The position numbers were made by a program, and so were the translations under genes. Positions 35,425 to 43,842 of a stretch of 64,000 nucleotides of DNA are shown here, in pieces. How positions within the stretch are numbered: position 1 is the stretch's first letter; every line of letters starts with the position of its first letter. Origin of the DNA: Bacteroidota bacterium (GTDB lineage: Bacteria > Bacteroidota > Bacteroidia > M30B66); NCBI GenBank assembly GCA_027490225.1, contig JAIXYK010000055.1, forward strand, positions 1-64,000, given 5' to 3'. The notes below the pieces were generated by a model that did no database searches, had not been told where the DNA came from, and worked only from the letters and a program-made list of their open reading frames with translations.

Positions 35425-36504
35425 ATGAAACAATTATATAAATCAATTTTAGCATTTTCAGCCCTAACTGCATTAAGTTTAACAACTTTTGCAGGTAACG
35501 AAGATAGAATTGGACAGGCTGGTTCTACCGAATTGCTTATCAATCCATTTGCAAGAAGTTCAGGATTTGCTGGAGCAAATACATCATTGGTTAAAGGTTT
35601 AGAAGCTCAGTTTCTAAATGTAGCAGGAACGGCGTTTACCAAAAAAACAGAGCTAATCTTCTCGCACACCAATTGGCTAAGTGGTGCAGGAATTAATATC
35701 AATGCATTTGGAATAACTCAAGGTGTTGGAAAAGATAAAACTGGAACTATTGGATTGAGTGTTATGTCAATGAACTTTGGTGATTTGTTAATCACAACGG
35801 TAGACTTACCTGAAGGTGGTTTAGGTACATTTAGTCCAACTTTCACTAACATTGGTTTGTCGTATGCAAAAGAATTCTCTAATAGTATTTATGGAGGAAT
35901 TGTTTTCAGGACAGTGTCACAAAGAATTGCAGATTTAACATCTTCTGGGATATGTTTTGATGCGGGAATACAATATGTTACAGGTAAAAAAGATAACTTA
36001 AGATTTGGAATTTCTTTAAGAAATGTTGGGCCAAGGATGAGTTTTAAAGGCGATGGTCTTTCATTTAGAGGTATTGTTCCTGCAAATGGCAATTCAATTA
36101 CAGTTCAACAAAGAAACGAAGCATTTGAAATGCCTTCTTTATTGAATATTGGCGGGGCTTACATTTTCGATTTATCTAAAGATGAAAAACATAAACTAAC
36201 TGCTGCAGCAAACTTTGTTTCAAATTCTTTTTCAAGAGACCAAATACAGGCAGGTGTTGAATATTGCTTTAATAAAATGTTTATGGTAAGAGGAGGTTAT
36301 AGCCATGAGATTAAATCTCCAAGTAATAGCTCTGTTGGAAATGTTACTACAACTAGAACCAACGCCTTAACTGGTCCAACAGCTGGATTTACATTTGAAG
36401 CTCCTCTAAATAAAAAAGGGACTACATTTTCATTGGATTATTCATACAGAGCAAGTAATCCTTTCTCTGGTGTACATTCAATTGGCGCAAGAATCAATTT
36501 ATAA
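35425..36504 (+). CDS. PorV/PorQ-family outer-membrane protein
   Basis: A 359-residue barrel. The signal peptide ends at TFA-GNEDR (residue 23). The N-terminus of the mature protein (QAGSTELLINPFARSSGFAGANTS, GLEAQFLNVAGTAF) and the later FTNIGLSYAKEF, GGIVFRTVSQRI and FGISLRNVGPRM follow the PorV/PorQ family. PorV is the T9SS outer-membrane shuttle that carries tagged cargo to the attachment complex. The canonical PorV usually stands with other T9SS genes, whereas here it follows a specific large secreted protein, so a dedicated paralogue for that cargo is plausible. It ends with a strand terminating ARINL. A terminator follows after 46 bp. Confidence 0.85.
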   Translation: MKQLYKSILAFSALTALSLTTFAGNEDRIGQAGSTELLINPFARSSGFAGANTSLVKGLEAQFLNVAGTAFTKKTELIFSHTNWLSGAGININAFGITQGVGKDKTGTIGLSVMSMNFGDLLITTVDLPEGGLGTFSPTFTNIGLSYAKEFSNSIYGGIVFRTVSQRIADLTSSGICFDAGIQYVTGKKDNLRFGISLRNVGPRMSFKGDGLSFRGIVPANGNSITVQQRNEAFEMPSLLNIGGAYIFDLSKDEKHKLTAAANFVSNSFSRDQIQAGVEYCFNKMFMVRGGYSHEIKSPSNSSVGNVTTTRTNALTGPTAGFTFEAPLNKKGTTFSLDYSYRASNPFSGVHSIGARINL

Positions 36505-36550
36505 ATATTGCTTGTAATTACGGATTAGCTTTTATAATTTAGCTGCATTC

Positions 36551-36588
36551 AACGGAAAGACTCTTCACATTGGAAGGGTCTTTCCGTT
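36551..36588 (+). terminator. Terminator after the PorV-like gene
   Basis: AACGGAAAGAC pairs with GTCTTTCCGTT, with extra pairing TCTTC/GAAGG inside, followed by TTTTATTTT. It lies 46 bp after the stop and closes the three-gene cassette. greA begins 30 bp further. Confidence 0.85.
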
Positions 36589-36618
36589 TTATTTTCATTT
36601 ACCCTTAAAACATAAAAT

Positions 36619-37092
36619 ATGTCATCTATTATATATTTAACTGAAGATGGTCTTAAAAGATTGCAAAACGAACTCAATCAATTAAAGAGTGTGGAAAGGC
36701 CCTCCATTTCTGCGCAAATTGCTGAAGCTCGCGATAAGGGAGATTTATCTGAAAATGCTGAATATGATGCAGCAAAAGAAGCGCAAGGGCTTTTAGAATT
36801 GAAGATTTCAAAAATGGAGGATATGGTTGCTAATGCCAGAATCATTGATGAATCCAAACTTGACGCTAGTAAAGTATTAATACTGTCTAAAGTTAAAATT
36901 AAGAATACGCTTAATAATGCAGTAATGTCATACACATTGGTTGCAGAAAACGAAGCTGATATGAAAACTGGAAAAATCTCGATTAATTCTCCAATTGCAA
37001 AAGCGTTGCTAGGTAAAAAAGTGGGAGATCAGGTAGAAGCAACAGTTCCTTCAGGTAAAGTGAAATTAGAAATTATGGAAATTGGAAGATAA
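36619..37092 (+). CDS. greA: Transcription elongation factor GreA
   Basis: Rescues backtracked RNA polymerase by stimulating transcript cleavage. The 157 residues match the family. The N-terminal coiled coil opens with YLTEDGLKRLQNELNQLK and has the acidic tip DLSENAEYDAAKEAQ. The C-terminal FKBP-like domain runs from KVLILSKVKIKN and closes with NSPIAKALLGKKVGDQVE. The stop overlaps the start of the HIT gene (TAATG), so the two are coupled. Confidence 0.95.
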   Translation: MSSIIYLTEDGLKRLQNELNQLKSVERPSISAQIAEARDKGDLSENAEYDAAKEAQGLLELKISKMEDMVANARIIDESKLDASKVLILSKVKIKNTLNNAVMSYTLVAENEADMKTGKISINSPIAKALLGKKVGDQVEATVPSGKVKLEIMEIGR

Positions 37093-37487
37093 TGGCTTCT
37101 ATCTTTTCTAAAATAATTGAAGGCCAAATCCCTTCCTATAAAATAACTGAAACAGAAGATTTTCTAGCCTTCTTAGATGTTTTTCCTTTGATGGAAGGAC
37201 ATGTCTTAGTAGTTCCTAAAAAAGAGATTGATAATATTTTAGACTTATCTCCTGTACTTTATACATCCTTGTTTTCATTTACCCAAAAAATCGGAAAAGC
37301 AATTGAAGCCGCTATTCCTTGTAAAAAAGTAGGCATTGCTGTAATTGGTTTAGAAGTTCCTCATGCGCATATTCATTTGGTTCCAATAAACAGTGCCGAC
37401 GATTTAAATTTTACTAGGCCTAAACTTACTTTTTCAAAAGAAAAATTTGTTTCAATTCAAGAAGCTATTGTTTCTAAATTAAGCTAA
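37092..37487 (+). CDS. HIT-family nucleotide-binding protein
   Basis: A 131-residue histidine-triad hydrolase (HINT/Fhit superfamily), likely a nucleoside phosphoramidate or dinucleotide hydrolase. It shows the family start SIFSKIIEGQIPSYKI, LDVFPLMEGHVLVVPKKEI, and the active-site triad HAHIHLVP near residues 96-103. It is translationally coupled to greA, an arrangement I remember as common in Bacteroidota. Its 3' end overlaps the convergent ruvC 3' end by 4 bp. Confidence 0.92.
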   Translation: MASIFSKIIEGQIPSYKITETEDFLAFLDVFPLMEGHVLVVPKKEIDNILDLSPVLYTSLFSFTQKIGKAIEAAIPCKKVGIAVIGLEVPHAHIHLVPINSADDLNFTRPKLTFSKEKFVSIQEAIVSKLS

Positions 37488-38053
37488 GATTTTACTCTGC
37501 CAGGGTTGTTGTTTATAAAAGATTTCCAGCCACTTTGCCCTTTATTTGCTGTTGTAAATTGCCCCGGTTTTAGCTGGTAATAATGACATAAAGCCGCAGC
37601 AACACCATCTGTAGCATCTGAAAACTTTGGCATTTCGTCGTCTGTCAATTTCAATAAAATTTGAACCATTGCTGCTACTTGTTCTTTTGAAGCGGCGCCT
37701 TTTCCAGTAATACTTTGCTTTATCTTTCTAGGTGCGTATTCAAAAATAGGAATGTTTCTATGCAATGCCGCAGCTAAAGCAACTCCTTGCGCCCTACCCA
37801 ATTTCAACATTGATTGAACATTTTTCCCAAAAAAAGGAGCTTCTGCTGCCAATTCATCAGGATGATGATGGTCTATCAATGACAAGACCTTATCAAAAAT
37901 CATTTTTAACTTAGTACCATGGTCTTCGATTTTATTCATATGCAAAGAGCCTAACTCCAATAAAACTATGTTGCTGCCCTTTACATGAATTATTCCGAAA
38001 CCCATTACATTCGTACCCGGATCTATTCCTAAAATTATTCTGTCTTTAATCAC
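37484..38053 (-). CDS. ruvC: Crossover junction endodeoxyribonuclease RuvC
   Basis: Holliday-junction resolvase working with RuvAB. Conserved pieces: RIILGIDPGTNVMGFG with the first catalytic Asp, ELAAEAPFFGKNVQSMLKLGRAQG with the catalytic Glu, YAPRKIKQSITGKGAASKEQVA, and the C-terminal SDATDGVAAALCHYY with catalytic acidic residues. No ATG is usable. The GTG at 38053 gives MIKDRIILGID, as in typical RuvC; a TTG at 38068 is the alternative. It is about 190 residues and complete. Divergent from the GT2 gene with only about 30 bp between starts; it overlaps the HIT gene tail by 4 bp. Confidence 0.92.
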   Translation of the reverse strand: MIKDRIILGIDPGTNVMGFGIIHVKGSNIVLLELGSLHMNKIEDHGTKLKMIFDKVLSLIDHHHPDELAAEAPFFGKNVQSMLKLGRAQGVALAAALHRNIPIFEYAPRKIKQSITGKGAASKEQVAAMVQILLKLTDDEMPKFSDATDGVAAALCHYYQLKPGQFTTANKGQSGWKSFINNNPGRVKS

Positions 38054-38082
38054 TTGCCAAATGTACAAATCATAACACTTTA

Positions 38083-39078
38083 ATGAATACTACTTCATCA
38101 CCTCTTTTGCAAAATGATTTGTTAATTGTTTTACCTTTTAGAAATGAAAAAGAGCGCATCTTTAAAACTATAGAATGCTTAAAAAATCAAAAACTTAATG
38201 ATAATGACAGGATTGTTTTAGTTGATGACAATTCTACTGATAATATTTCATTAGATTCAAATCTACCCAAAAACTCAAAAGCAATTCAACTAACTGAAAA
38301 AGATGGATTTGGAAAAAAGAAAGCTATTCAAATAGGAATTAAATCTGGAAAACAAGAATTGATCTTGACCACAGATGCCGATTGTATTTTCTCGGAAAAC
38401 TGGTCCGAAAAAATGCGCCTTTCTGTAAATCATGAATACCAATTAATTATCGGTCCTTTACTCAACGAAAAGTCGCATAATTTAATTACTTCACTACAAG
38501 AAATAGAAAGCATTGTTTTATTGCATATTGCAAAGTTAAGTGCGCATTTTAAGAGTCCAATAATCTGTTGGGGAGCTAATCTGTTATTTACAAGAAAAAC
38601 ATTCGAGGCTGTAAATGGATATGAATCGCACATTAAAAAAAGTTCTGGTGATGATGTATTGTTAATGCATGCAATCTTTAAAAAATTTCCAGATAGTGTT
38701 TTGTTCAATAACGATTACGAGGCTTTAGTAATAACAAAATCTGAAACTAATTGGAAATCATACTTCAATCAACGTATTAGATGGGCATCAAAATCTGCAC
38801 ATCTTAGAAGCTTGAAAGGTTTTTTATTGACCTCTACCCTACTTGCATTGTTATTCTTACCATATATCATATTAATGAAACTTTGGTTCGTAGCTGTCCT
38901 TATTCCATTTGTTGAATATTACTTTTTACTTAAAACAGCTCATTTTTATAGAAGGAATTTTTATATTGGCGAATGGTTTTTCTTCAGATGGGCCTACCCT
39001 ACCCTTGTTTTTACAATTGTTGCATTATCCATTTTACCCATTAAAATAAAATGGAAAGGAAGAGAAATTAATTATTAA
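38083..39078 (+). CDS. Membrane-bound family 2 glycosyltransferase
   Basis: A 331-residue GT2 enzyme. The catalytic N-terminal domain has the nucleotide-sugar motif VLVDDNSTDN, the DxD-type TTDADC, and the processivity-type motif QRIRW (Q-x-x-R-W) near residue 230. Two to three C-terminal membrane segments follow (LTSTLLALLFLPYIILMKLWF, and AYPTLVFTIVALSILP). Such enzymes add sugars to lipid carriers or synthesise glycans at the inner membrane. The neighbours (ruvC, an aldehyde dehydrogenase) give no hint of substrate. Confidence 0.88.
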   Translation: MNTTSSPLLQNDLLIVLPFRNEKERIFKTIECLKNQKLNDNDRIVLVDDNSTDNISLDSNLPKNSKAIQLTEKDGFGKKKAIQIGIKSGKQELILTTDADCIFSENWSEKMRLSVNHEYQLIIGPLLNEKSHNLITSLQEIESIVLLHIAKLSAHFKSPIICWGANLLFTRKTFEAVNGYESHIKKSSGDDVLLMHAIFKKFPDSVLFNNDYEALVITKSETNWKSYFNQRIRWASKSAHLRSLKGFLLTSTLLALLFLPYIILMKLWFVAVLIPFVEYYFLLKTAHFYRRNFYIGEWFFFRWAYPTLVFTIVALSILPIKIKWKGREINY

Positions 39079-39101
39079 TACTACTTTTGAAGGAGATGGA
39101 A

Positions 39102-40544
39102 ATGGAAAAAATTACCAATTATATTGGAGGAAAAATACAGGCTTCAATTTCTTCTGAATGGCTTGAAAATGTAAATCCTGCGACGGGAAAAGTGTATAGT
39201 TTAATCGCAAGAAGCAATCAAGAAGACGTTGAATTGGCAATAGAAGCAGCTAAAAATGTGCAAATTAGCTGGGGCGAAACTCCTGCTCAAACGCGTTCTA
39301 ATTTGATGCTGAGATTAGCTGACTTAATGGAACGTGAAGTTGAAAAATTAGCACTTGCAGAATCAATCGACAATGGAAAACCTTTGCAAGTTGCGCTCTC
39401 AGTAGATATTCCTCGCGCAATTAGCAATATCCGTTTTTTTGCAACTGCCATTTTACACACTTCCACAGAATCTCATCAAACTGACAATCGTGCATTAAAT
39501 TACACACTTAGACAGCCGGTAGGGATTTGTGTATGTATTTCTCCGTGGAATTTACCTTTATACTTATTTACCTGGAAAATAGCTCCTGCATTGGCTGCTG
39601 GAAATGTTGTATTAGCAAAACCATCGGAAGTTACTCCAATGACAGCTTACTTGTTTTCAAAACTCTGCATAGAGGCAGGATTCCCCGCAGGAGTTCTCAA
39701 CATTCTTCATGGATTAGGAAATGAAGTTGGTGCAGCGATGATTGCACATCCTTTGGTTAAAGCAATTTCTTTTACAGGCGGAACTTCAACAGGAGCTGCT
39801 ATCGCTAAAGTTGCCGCTCCGCAGTTTAAAAAACTCTCATTAGAACTAGGAGGAAAAAATCCAACTTTAGTTTTTAAAGATTGTAATTTTAATAATACGG
39901 TAGATGAAGTTGTTCGCGCAGCATTTAGCAACCAAGGTCAAATATGTTTATGTGGCTCTCGAATTTTAATTGAGGAAGAAATATATGAAAAATTCAAAAC
40001 TGCATTTATTCAAAAAGTAAGTGCATTAAAAGTTGGAAATCCTTTAGAAAATGAAAGTAATATTGGCGCGATCGTTTCAGAACCTCATATGCAAAAAGTC
40101 CTCAATTACATTGAACTTGCAAAAAGCGAAGGTGGCAAACTATTAACTGGGGGAAATAGACTGTCTTTTTCTGGAGAAACTGAAAATGGATTTTATATTG
40201 AACCTACAGTATTCGAAAACCTTTCAAATGATTGCAAGGTGAACCAGGAAGAGATTTTTGGGCCTGTTGTTACCTTACATTCATTTAAATCAACTGAAGA
40301 GGCTATTTCGCTCGCTAATGATACTCAATATGGTTTAGCAGCTTCTGTATGGACAGAGAGTATCACAACGGCTCAAAATGTAGCATTGAGATTACAAATG
40401 GGAATTGTGTGGGTAAATTGCTGGATGTTACGTGATTTAAGAACACCATTTGGTGGTGTAAAAAGCAGTGGAGTTGGTCGCGAAGGAGGCTGGGAAGCAC
40501 TCAGGTTTTTTACTGAAGCGAAAAATGTTTGTATAAAGTATTGA
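39102..40544 (+). CDS. Aldehyde dehydrogenase (2-hydroxymuconic/2-aminomuconic semialdehyde type)
   Basis: An NAD(P)-dependent aldehyde dehydrogenase of about 480 residues. Motifs: PWNLPLYLFTWKIAPALAAGN, KPSEVTP, FTGGTSTG (cofactor loop), LELGGKNP with the general-base Glu, and the catalytic Cys in NQGQICLCGSRI. The N- and C-terminal halves are complete (EIFGPVV, PFGGVKSSGVGREGG). The overall pattern suits muconic semialdehyde dehydrogenases of aromatic or tryptophan breakdown, but no pathway neighbours are present. The ATG at 39102 is chosen because an AAGGAG Shine-Dalgarno sequence lies 6 nt before it, unusual for this phylum; ATG 39096 and TTG 39087 are alternatives. Confidence 0.9.
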   Translation: MEKITNYIGGKIQASISSEWLENVNPATGKVYSLIARSNQEDVELAIEAAKNVQISWGETPAQTRSNLMLRLADLMEREVEKLALAESIDNGKPLQVALSVDIPRAISNIRFFATAILHTSTESHQTDNRALNYTLRQPVGICVCISPWNLPLYLFTWKIAPALAAGNVVLAKPSEVTPMTAYLFSKLCIEAGFPAGVLNILHGLGNEVGAAMIAHPLVKAISFTGGTSTGAAIAKVAAPQFKKLSLELGGKNPTLVFKDCNFNNTVDEVVRAAFSNQGQICLCGSRILIEEEIYEKFKTAFIQKVSALKVGNPLENESNIGAIVSEPHMQKVLNYIELAKSEGGKLLTGGNRLSFSGETENGFYIEPTVFENLSNDCKVNQEEIFGPVVTLHSFKSTEEAISLANDTQYGLAASVWTESITTAQNVALRLQMGIVWVNCWMLRDLRTPFGGVKSSGVGREGGWEALRFFTEAKNVCIKY

Positions 40545-40550
40545 GAAAAA

Positions 40551-40577
40551 TGCATTTCTTTTATCGATAAAAATGCA
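40551..40577 (+). terminator. Weak hairpin after the aldehyde dehydrogenase gene
   Basis: TGCATTT pairs with AAATGCA, 4 bp after the aldehyde dehydrogenase stop, with an inner TATCGATA. The T-run is poor (GCTTTCTTCG), so terminator function is doubtful. Confidence 0.35.
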
Positions 40578-40642
40578 GCTTTCTTCGAAATTGTTTTTTC
40601 TGTTCAACCTGATTCTTTTCATTTACATTTAAAACAAAATCA

Positions 40643-41671
40643 ATGAATCTAAAAATTGGAACCATTTCAATTCATTTAATTGCCTGGGTCTTACTTTTTA
40701 TGATACCGTTTCTTTCTACTTATCAAGTGATAAAATCATTTGCCGGAGAAAGTGAGTCGTTACCAATGATTCCAATGATAATTTTAAGCTTAACTTTAAT
40801 TGGAATTTTTTACCTAAATTATTTTTTTCTTATTCCAAGATACCTACTTAAAAAGAAATATGTAAAATATATTTTGTATTTTATTATGGCTATTGGATGT
40901 TCGATAATTATTTCATCAATAATCTTCACCATAGCAGGAGTAGATCCCGCTGAAATTGATAAAAACAATCCCGTCGTAAATAAAATAGGACCAATTGCAA
41001 AAGCAAATGCATTCCTAATGCTGGGTGTCGCAACCATTGCTTCTATTGCTTTAGCTTTAAATAAAAGAATAAAAGAAATAGAACAAGAAAATCACACATC
41101 TCAAATATCTATGTTAAAGTATCAAATAAATCCACATTTCTTATTTAATACTTTGAATAATATTTATGCAACCTCCATAATTGATAATTCTCCAAAAACT
41201 GCTGAGATGATTGAAAAACTTTCAAGCATGATGCGGTATACAATGAAAGATACACAAAATGATTATGTGAGTTTAGAAAATGAGTTTGATTACATAACTA
41301 ACTTTATTGAACTACAAAAAATAAGGTTAGATGAAAACATCAAGTTAATTTTAGAAATTCAAAAATGTGAAGCAGATTTAAAAATTGCACCCATGCTTTT
41401 AATTCCATTCATTGAAAATGCATTTAAACATGGCTTAAATCCTGAAGAAAAAAGCGAAATAAAAATAGAGCTTTCAGTTAAAAGCAAAATATTGTATTTA
41501 GCTATTTCAAATAATATTGTTAACCATCAAAATAGTATTGTAGAAAAAAGTGGTTTAGGAATAGCGAATACAAAAAAAAGACTAGAGTTAATTTATCCTT
41601 CAAGCCATGAACTTGTATTTAAAACGGATAAAAATATATTTAATGTTTTTCTAAAAGTTGATTTAGCATGA
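40643..41671 (+). CDS. LytS/YehU-type sensor histidine kinase
   Basis: A 342-residue membrane sensor. Four hydrophobic segments occupy about residues 8-140 without a large periplasmic domain, so it probably senses a membrane signal. The phospho-acceptor is H165 in KYQINPHFLFNTLNN, the His_kinase (PF06580) signature. The ATPase part has PMLLIPFIENAFKHGL (N box) and SGLGIANTKKRL (G box). Its stop overlaps the response-regulator start by ATGA. The pair directly precedes an exporter/TonB operon and is its likely regulator. Confidence 0.93.
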   Translation: MNLKIGTISIHLIAWVLLFMIPFLSTYQVIKSFAGESESLPMIPMIILSLTLIGIFYLNYFFLIPRYLLKKKYVKYILYFIMAIGCSIIISSIIFTIAGVDPAEIDKNNPVVNKIGPIAKANAFLMLGVATIASIALALNKRIKEIEQENHTSQISMLKYQINPHFLFNTLNNIYATSIIDNSPKTAEMIEKLSSMMRYTMKDTQNDYVSLENEFDYITNFIELQKIRLDENIKLILEIQKCEADLKIAPMLLIPFIENAFKHGLNPEEKSEIKIELSVKSKILYLAISNNIVNHQNSIVEKSGLGIANTKKRLELIYPSSHELVFKTDKNIFNVFLKVDLA

Positions 41672-42360
41672 TTAAAGCAATTGCAATTGATGATGAGCCA
41701 TTGGCATTGAAAGTGATTCAATCATTTTGCAATAACTATGAGGATATAGAGTTAGAAAAGACTTTTACTCAACCTAGCGAAGCATTAAAATATTTAAGAA
41801 AATATCCTTGCGACTTAGTGTTTATAGATATTCAAATGCCATCAATTACTGGTATTTCTTTCGTAAAGGCACTTCAACAAAATACAATGGTTATATTTAC
41901 TACAGCTTATAGCGAATATGCTGCAGAAGGATTTGAATTGAATGCAATTGATTATATATTAAAACCATTTAATCAAAAAAGATTTGAACAAGCAGTAAAT
42001 AAAGCCAAAGAATATTATAATTATATTCACAAAAAAGAAAGTCAAATTGAAAAAGATATTTTTATTCGTGCTGATTATAGTTTAAAAAAAATACCAATTG
42101 CAGAGATACTATTTATTGAAGGACTTGCTGATTATCTAAAAGTGCATATAAAAGATAAAAAAACAATTGTAGCAAGAATGACAATGAAAGAGATGATGGA
42201 AAAATTACCATCTAATGATTTTATTAGGGTTCACCGAAGCTTTATTATACCGATTAATCATATTCAAGCTGTAAAAAATCAAACGATCTTTCTTCCCGAA
42301 AAACAAATTAGCATTGGAAAAACATATGTAAATGATTTTAATGCACGTTTCAAAATATAG
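41668..42360 (+). CDS. LytTR-family response regulator
   Basis: A 230-residue regulator. The receiver domain has DD at 8-9 in AIDDEPLAL, phospho-acceptor D54 in LVFIDIQMP, TTAY and the conserved Lys in YILKPF. The C-terminal LytTR DNA-binding domain spans about residues 130-230 (IFIRADYSLKKIPIAEILFIEGLADYLKV, DFIRVHRSFIIPINHI). LytTR proteins bind direct repeats upstream of target promoters. Partner of the preceding kinase (ATGA overlap). The exporter genes begin 168 bp downstream. Confidence 0.94.
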   Translation: MIKAIAIDDEPLALKVIQSFCNNYEDIELEKTFTQPSEALKYLRKYPCDLVFIDIQMPSITGISFVKALQQNTMVIFTTAYSEYAAEGFELNAIDYILKPFNQKRFEQAVNKAKEYYNYIHKKESQIEKDIFIRADYSLKKIPIAEILFIEGLADYLKVHIKDKKTIVARMTMKEMMEKLPSNDFIRVHRSFIIPINHIQAVKNQTIFLPEKQISIGKTYVNDFNARFKI

Positions 42361-42467
42361 GATTTAATCCTTCATCTACAAAATATCATCCTTTATCTCT
42401 ATAATTTTTTAAATTATCGAAAGCTACCCACTTTTGCAGTATTAATTAAGTTTTTATTTATTCTAAA

Positions 42468-42497
42468 AAGCACTTCAGTTCAAAAGCTGAAGTGCTT
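42468..42497. promoter_or_regulatory. Hairpin in the leader of the exporter operon
   Basis: AAGCACTTCAG pairs perfectly with CTGAAGTGCTT over an 8-nt loop. It lies between the response-regulator stop and the TolC-like ATG (31 bp upstream of it). A T-run follows only on the minus strand, where no gene ends, so it is not a clear plus-strand terminator. It could be a partial terminator, an attenuator or an mRNA-stabilising hairpin. Confidence 0.5.
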
Positions 42498-42528
42498 GAT
42501 TAAGTAAAACTTATTAAATTAAAACTGC

Positions 42529-43842
42529 ATGAAAAAACATATCTTTCTTTTAATTTTATTTTCAATTAATAACTATGAATTAAAATGTCAACTAATTTTT
42601 AATTCATTAGAACAAGTATTATCTTATACAAAAGAAAAGAGTTCATCAATAAAATCAAACAGCATTAAAATTGAACAAGCAGAAAAAGGAAAACTGGCAG
42701 CTATCGCTTCAATAATTGATTTGAATGGAAATGTATCATTAAATGTTAATCAAAACACAAGACTTCCTGTAAGTTTATTTCCAGCTGAAGCTTTTGGTGG
42801 AACGCCAGGAACCTACCAAGAAATCCAAACAGGAATACCTTTTACAAATAATTTAAGCCAATATGGAGAATTAAAACTCATAAATATTAGCGGATGGAAA
42901 AGCTTAAAACTTGCAAAAATAAATCTTGATTATAGTAAAACAGAAAGTCAATTAAATGAAAAACAATTGTTTGAAAATATTGCTGCTACGTATTACAATA
43001 TTATTACCCTTAATGAACAGCTAAAAACTACAAAGCTTAATGTGCAAGCTTCTGATACCATCTATCAAATTGTAGAGAATAAGTTTAACTCTGGTCTAGC
43101 TAGACAACAAGATTTAAATGAAGCAAAAGCCAATTCAATTTCTATTAAAGAAAATGAAACTCAAATTTCATTTTTAATCGAACAGCATTACATAGCACTT
43201 AAAATATTAATAGATATAGATAGCCAAGAAATTATTGAAATAAATGAAAAACCGCTATTAGATAAATCCACAGAAAACCCTCAATTTTTGGAAAACAGAC
43301 TTACTTACAATAGCATGTTTGCAAAAGAAATGCTAGCTACACATACATATAAGCAAAACAAGTCAAACTTATTACCTACACTTTCTTTTTTTGCTTCTAA
43401 TTCTAATCAACAATTTAGTTCGAATTTTAGTCTATTCGACAGAAATGTAAATTGGATAAATAGCAATTATATTGGTTTAAAAGCCACATGGTCAATTCCA
43501 AACGCTAACACTATTTCGCAGTTAACAAAATCAAAATATGAATACTTGCTTGCAAAAGAAAATAGAAAACATTCTGAAATTCAAATAAAAAACAATTCTA
43601 AACAACTAGAATCCGAATTTAATAAAGCTATTTCAAAAAGGGAAAGTGACCGTATATTAAATGAATTGAAACGTGATACATATATTAAAAACAAAGAAAA
43701 TTACATTGAAGGCATTTTAAGTTTAGATCAATTGCTAAATAGTTATAATGCAATGGTTAACAGCCAATACAACTATTCGACTTCATCAGTAAACGTTTTA
43801 TTATCTATTTCTAAAATCAATATCAACAATAATTATCAATGA
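42529..43842 (+). CDS. TolC-family outer-membrane efflux protein
   Basis: A 437-residue outer-membrane channel subunit. The signal peptide is short (KKHIFLLILFSINNYELKC). Two helical coiled-coil repeats are seen, the first around LNEKQLFENIAATYYNIITLNEQLKTTKLNVQA, NKFNSGLARQQDLNEAK, the second around SKYEYLLAKENRKHSEIQIKNNSKQLESEFNKA. The second ends in ENYIEGILSLDQLLNSYNAMVNSQYNY. This is the OEP family duplication. It forms a tripartite exporter with the next three genes and overlaps the fusion-protein gene by ATGA. Very AT-rich. Confidence 0.88.
   Translation: MKKHIFLLILFSINNYELKCQLIFNSLEQVLSYTKEKSSSIKSNSIKIEQAEKGKLAAIASIIDLNGNVSLNVNQNTRLPVSLFPAEAFGGTPGTYQEIQTGIPFTNNLSQYGELKLINISGWKSLKLAKINLDYSKTESQLNEKQLFENIAATYYNIITLNEQLKTTKLNVQASDTIYQIVENKFNSGLARQQDLNEAKANSISIKENETQISFLIEQHYIALKILIDIDSQEIIEINEKPLLDKSTENPQFLENRLTYNSMFAKEMLATHTYKQNKSNLLPTLSFFASNSNQQFSSNFSLFDRNVNWINSNYIGLKATWSIPNANTISQLTKSKYEYLLAKENRKHSEIQIKNNSKQLESEFNKAISKRESDRILNELKRDTYIKNKENYIEGILSLDQLLNSYNAMVNSQYNYSTSSVNVLLSISKININNNYQ

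Noticed and set aside
37484-37487. 4-bp overlap of the HIT and ruvC 3' ends as a sign of misassembly
   Set aside because: Both proteins end normally for their families, and short convergent overlaps are common in compact genomes.
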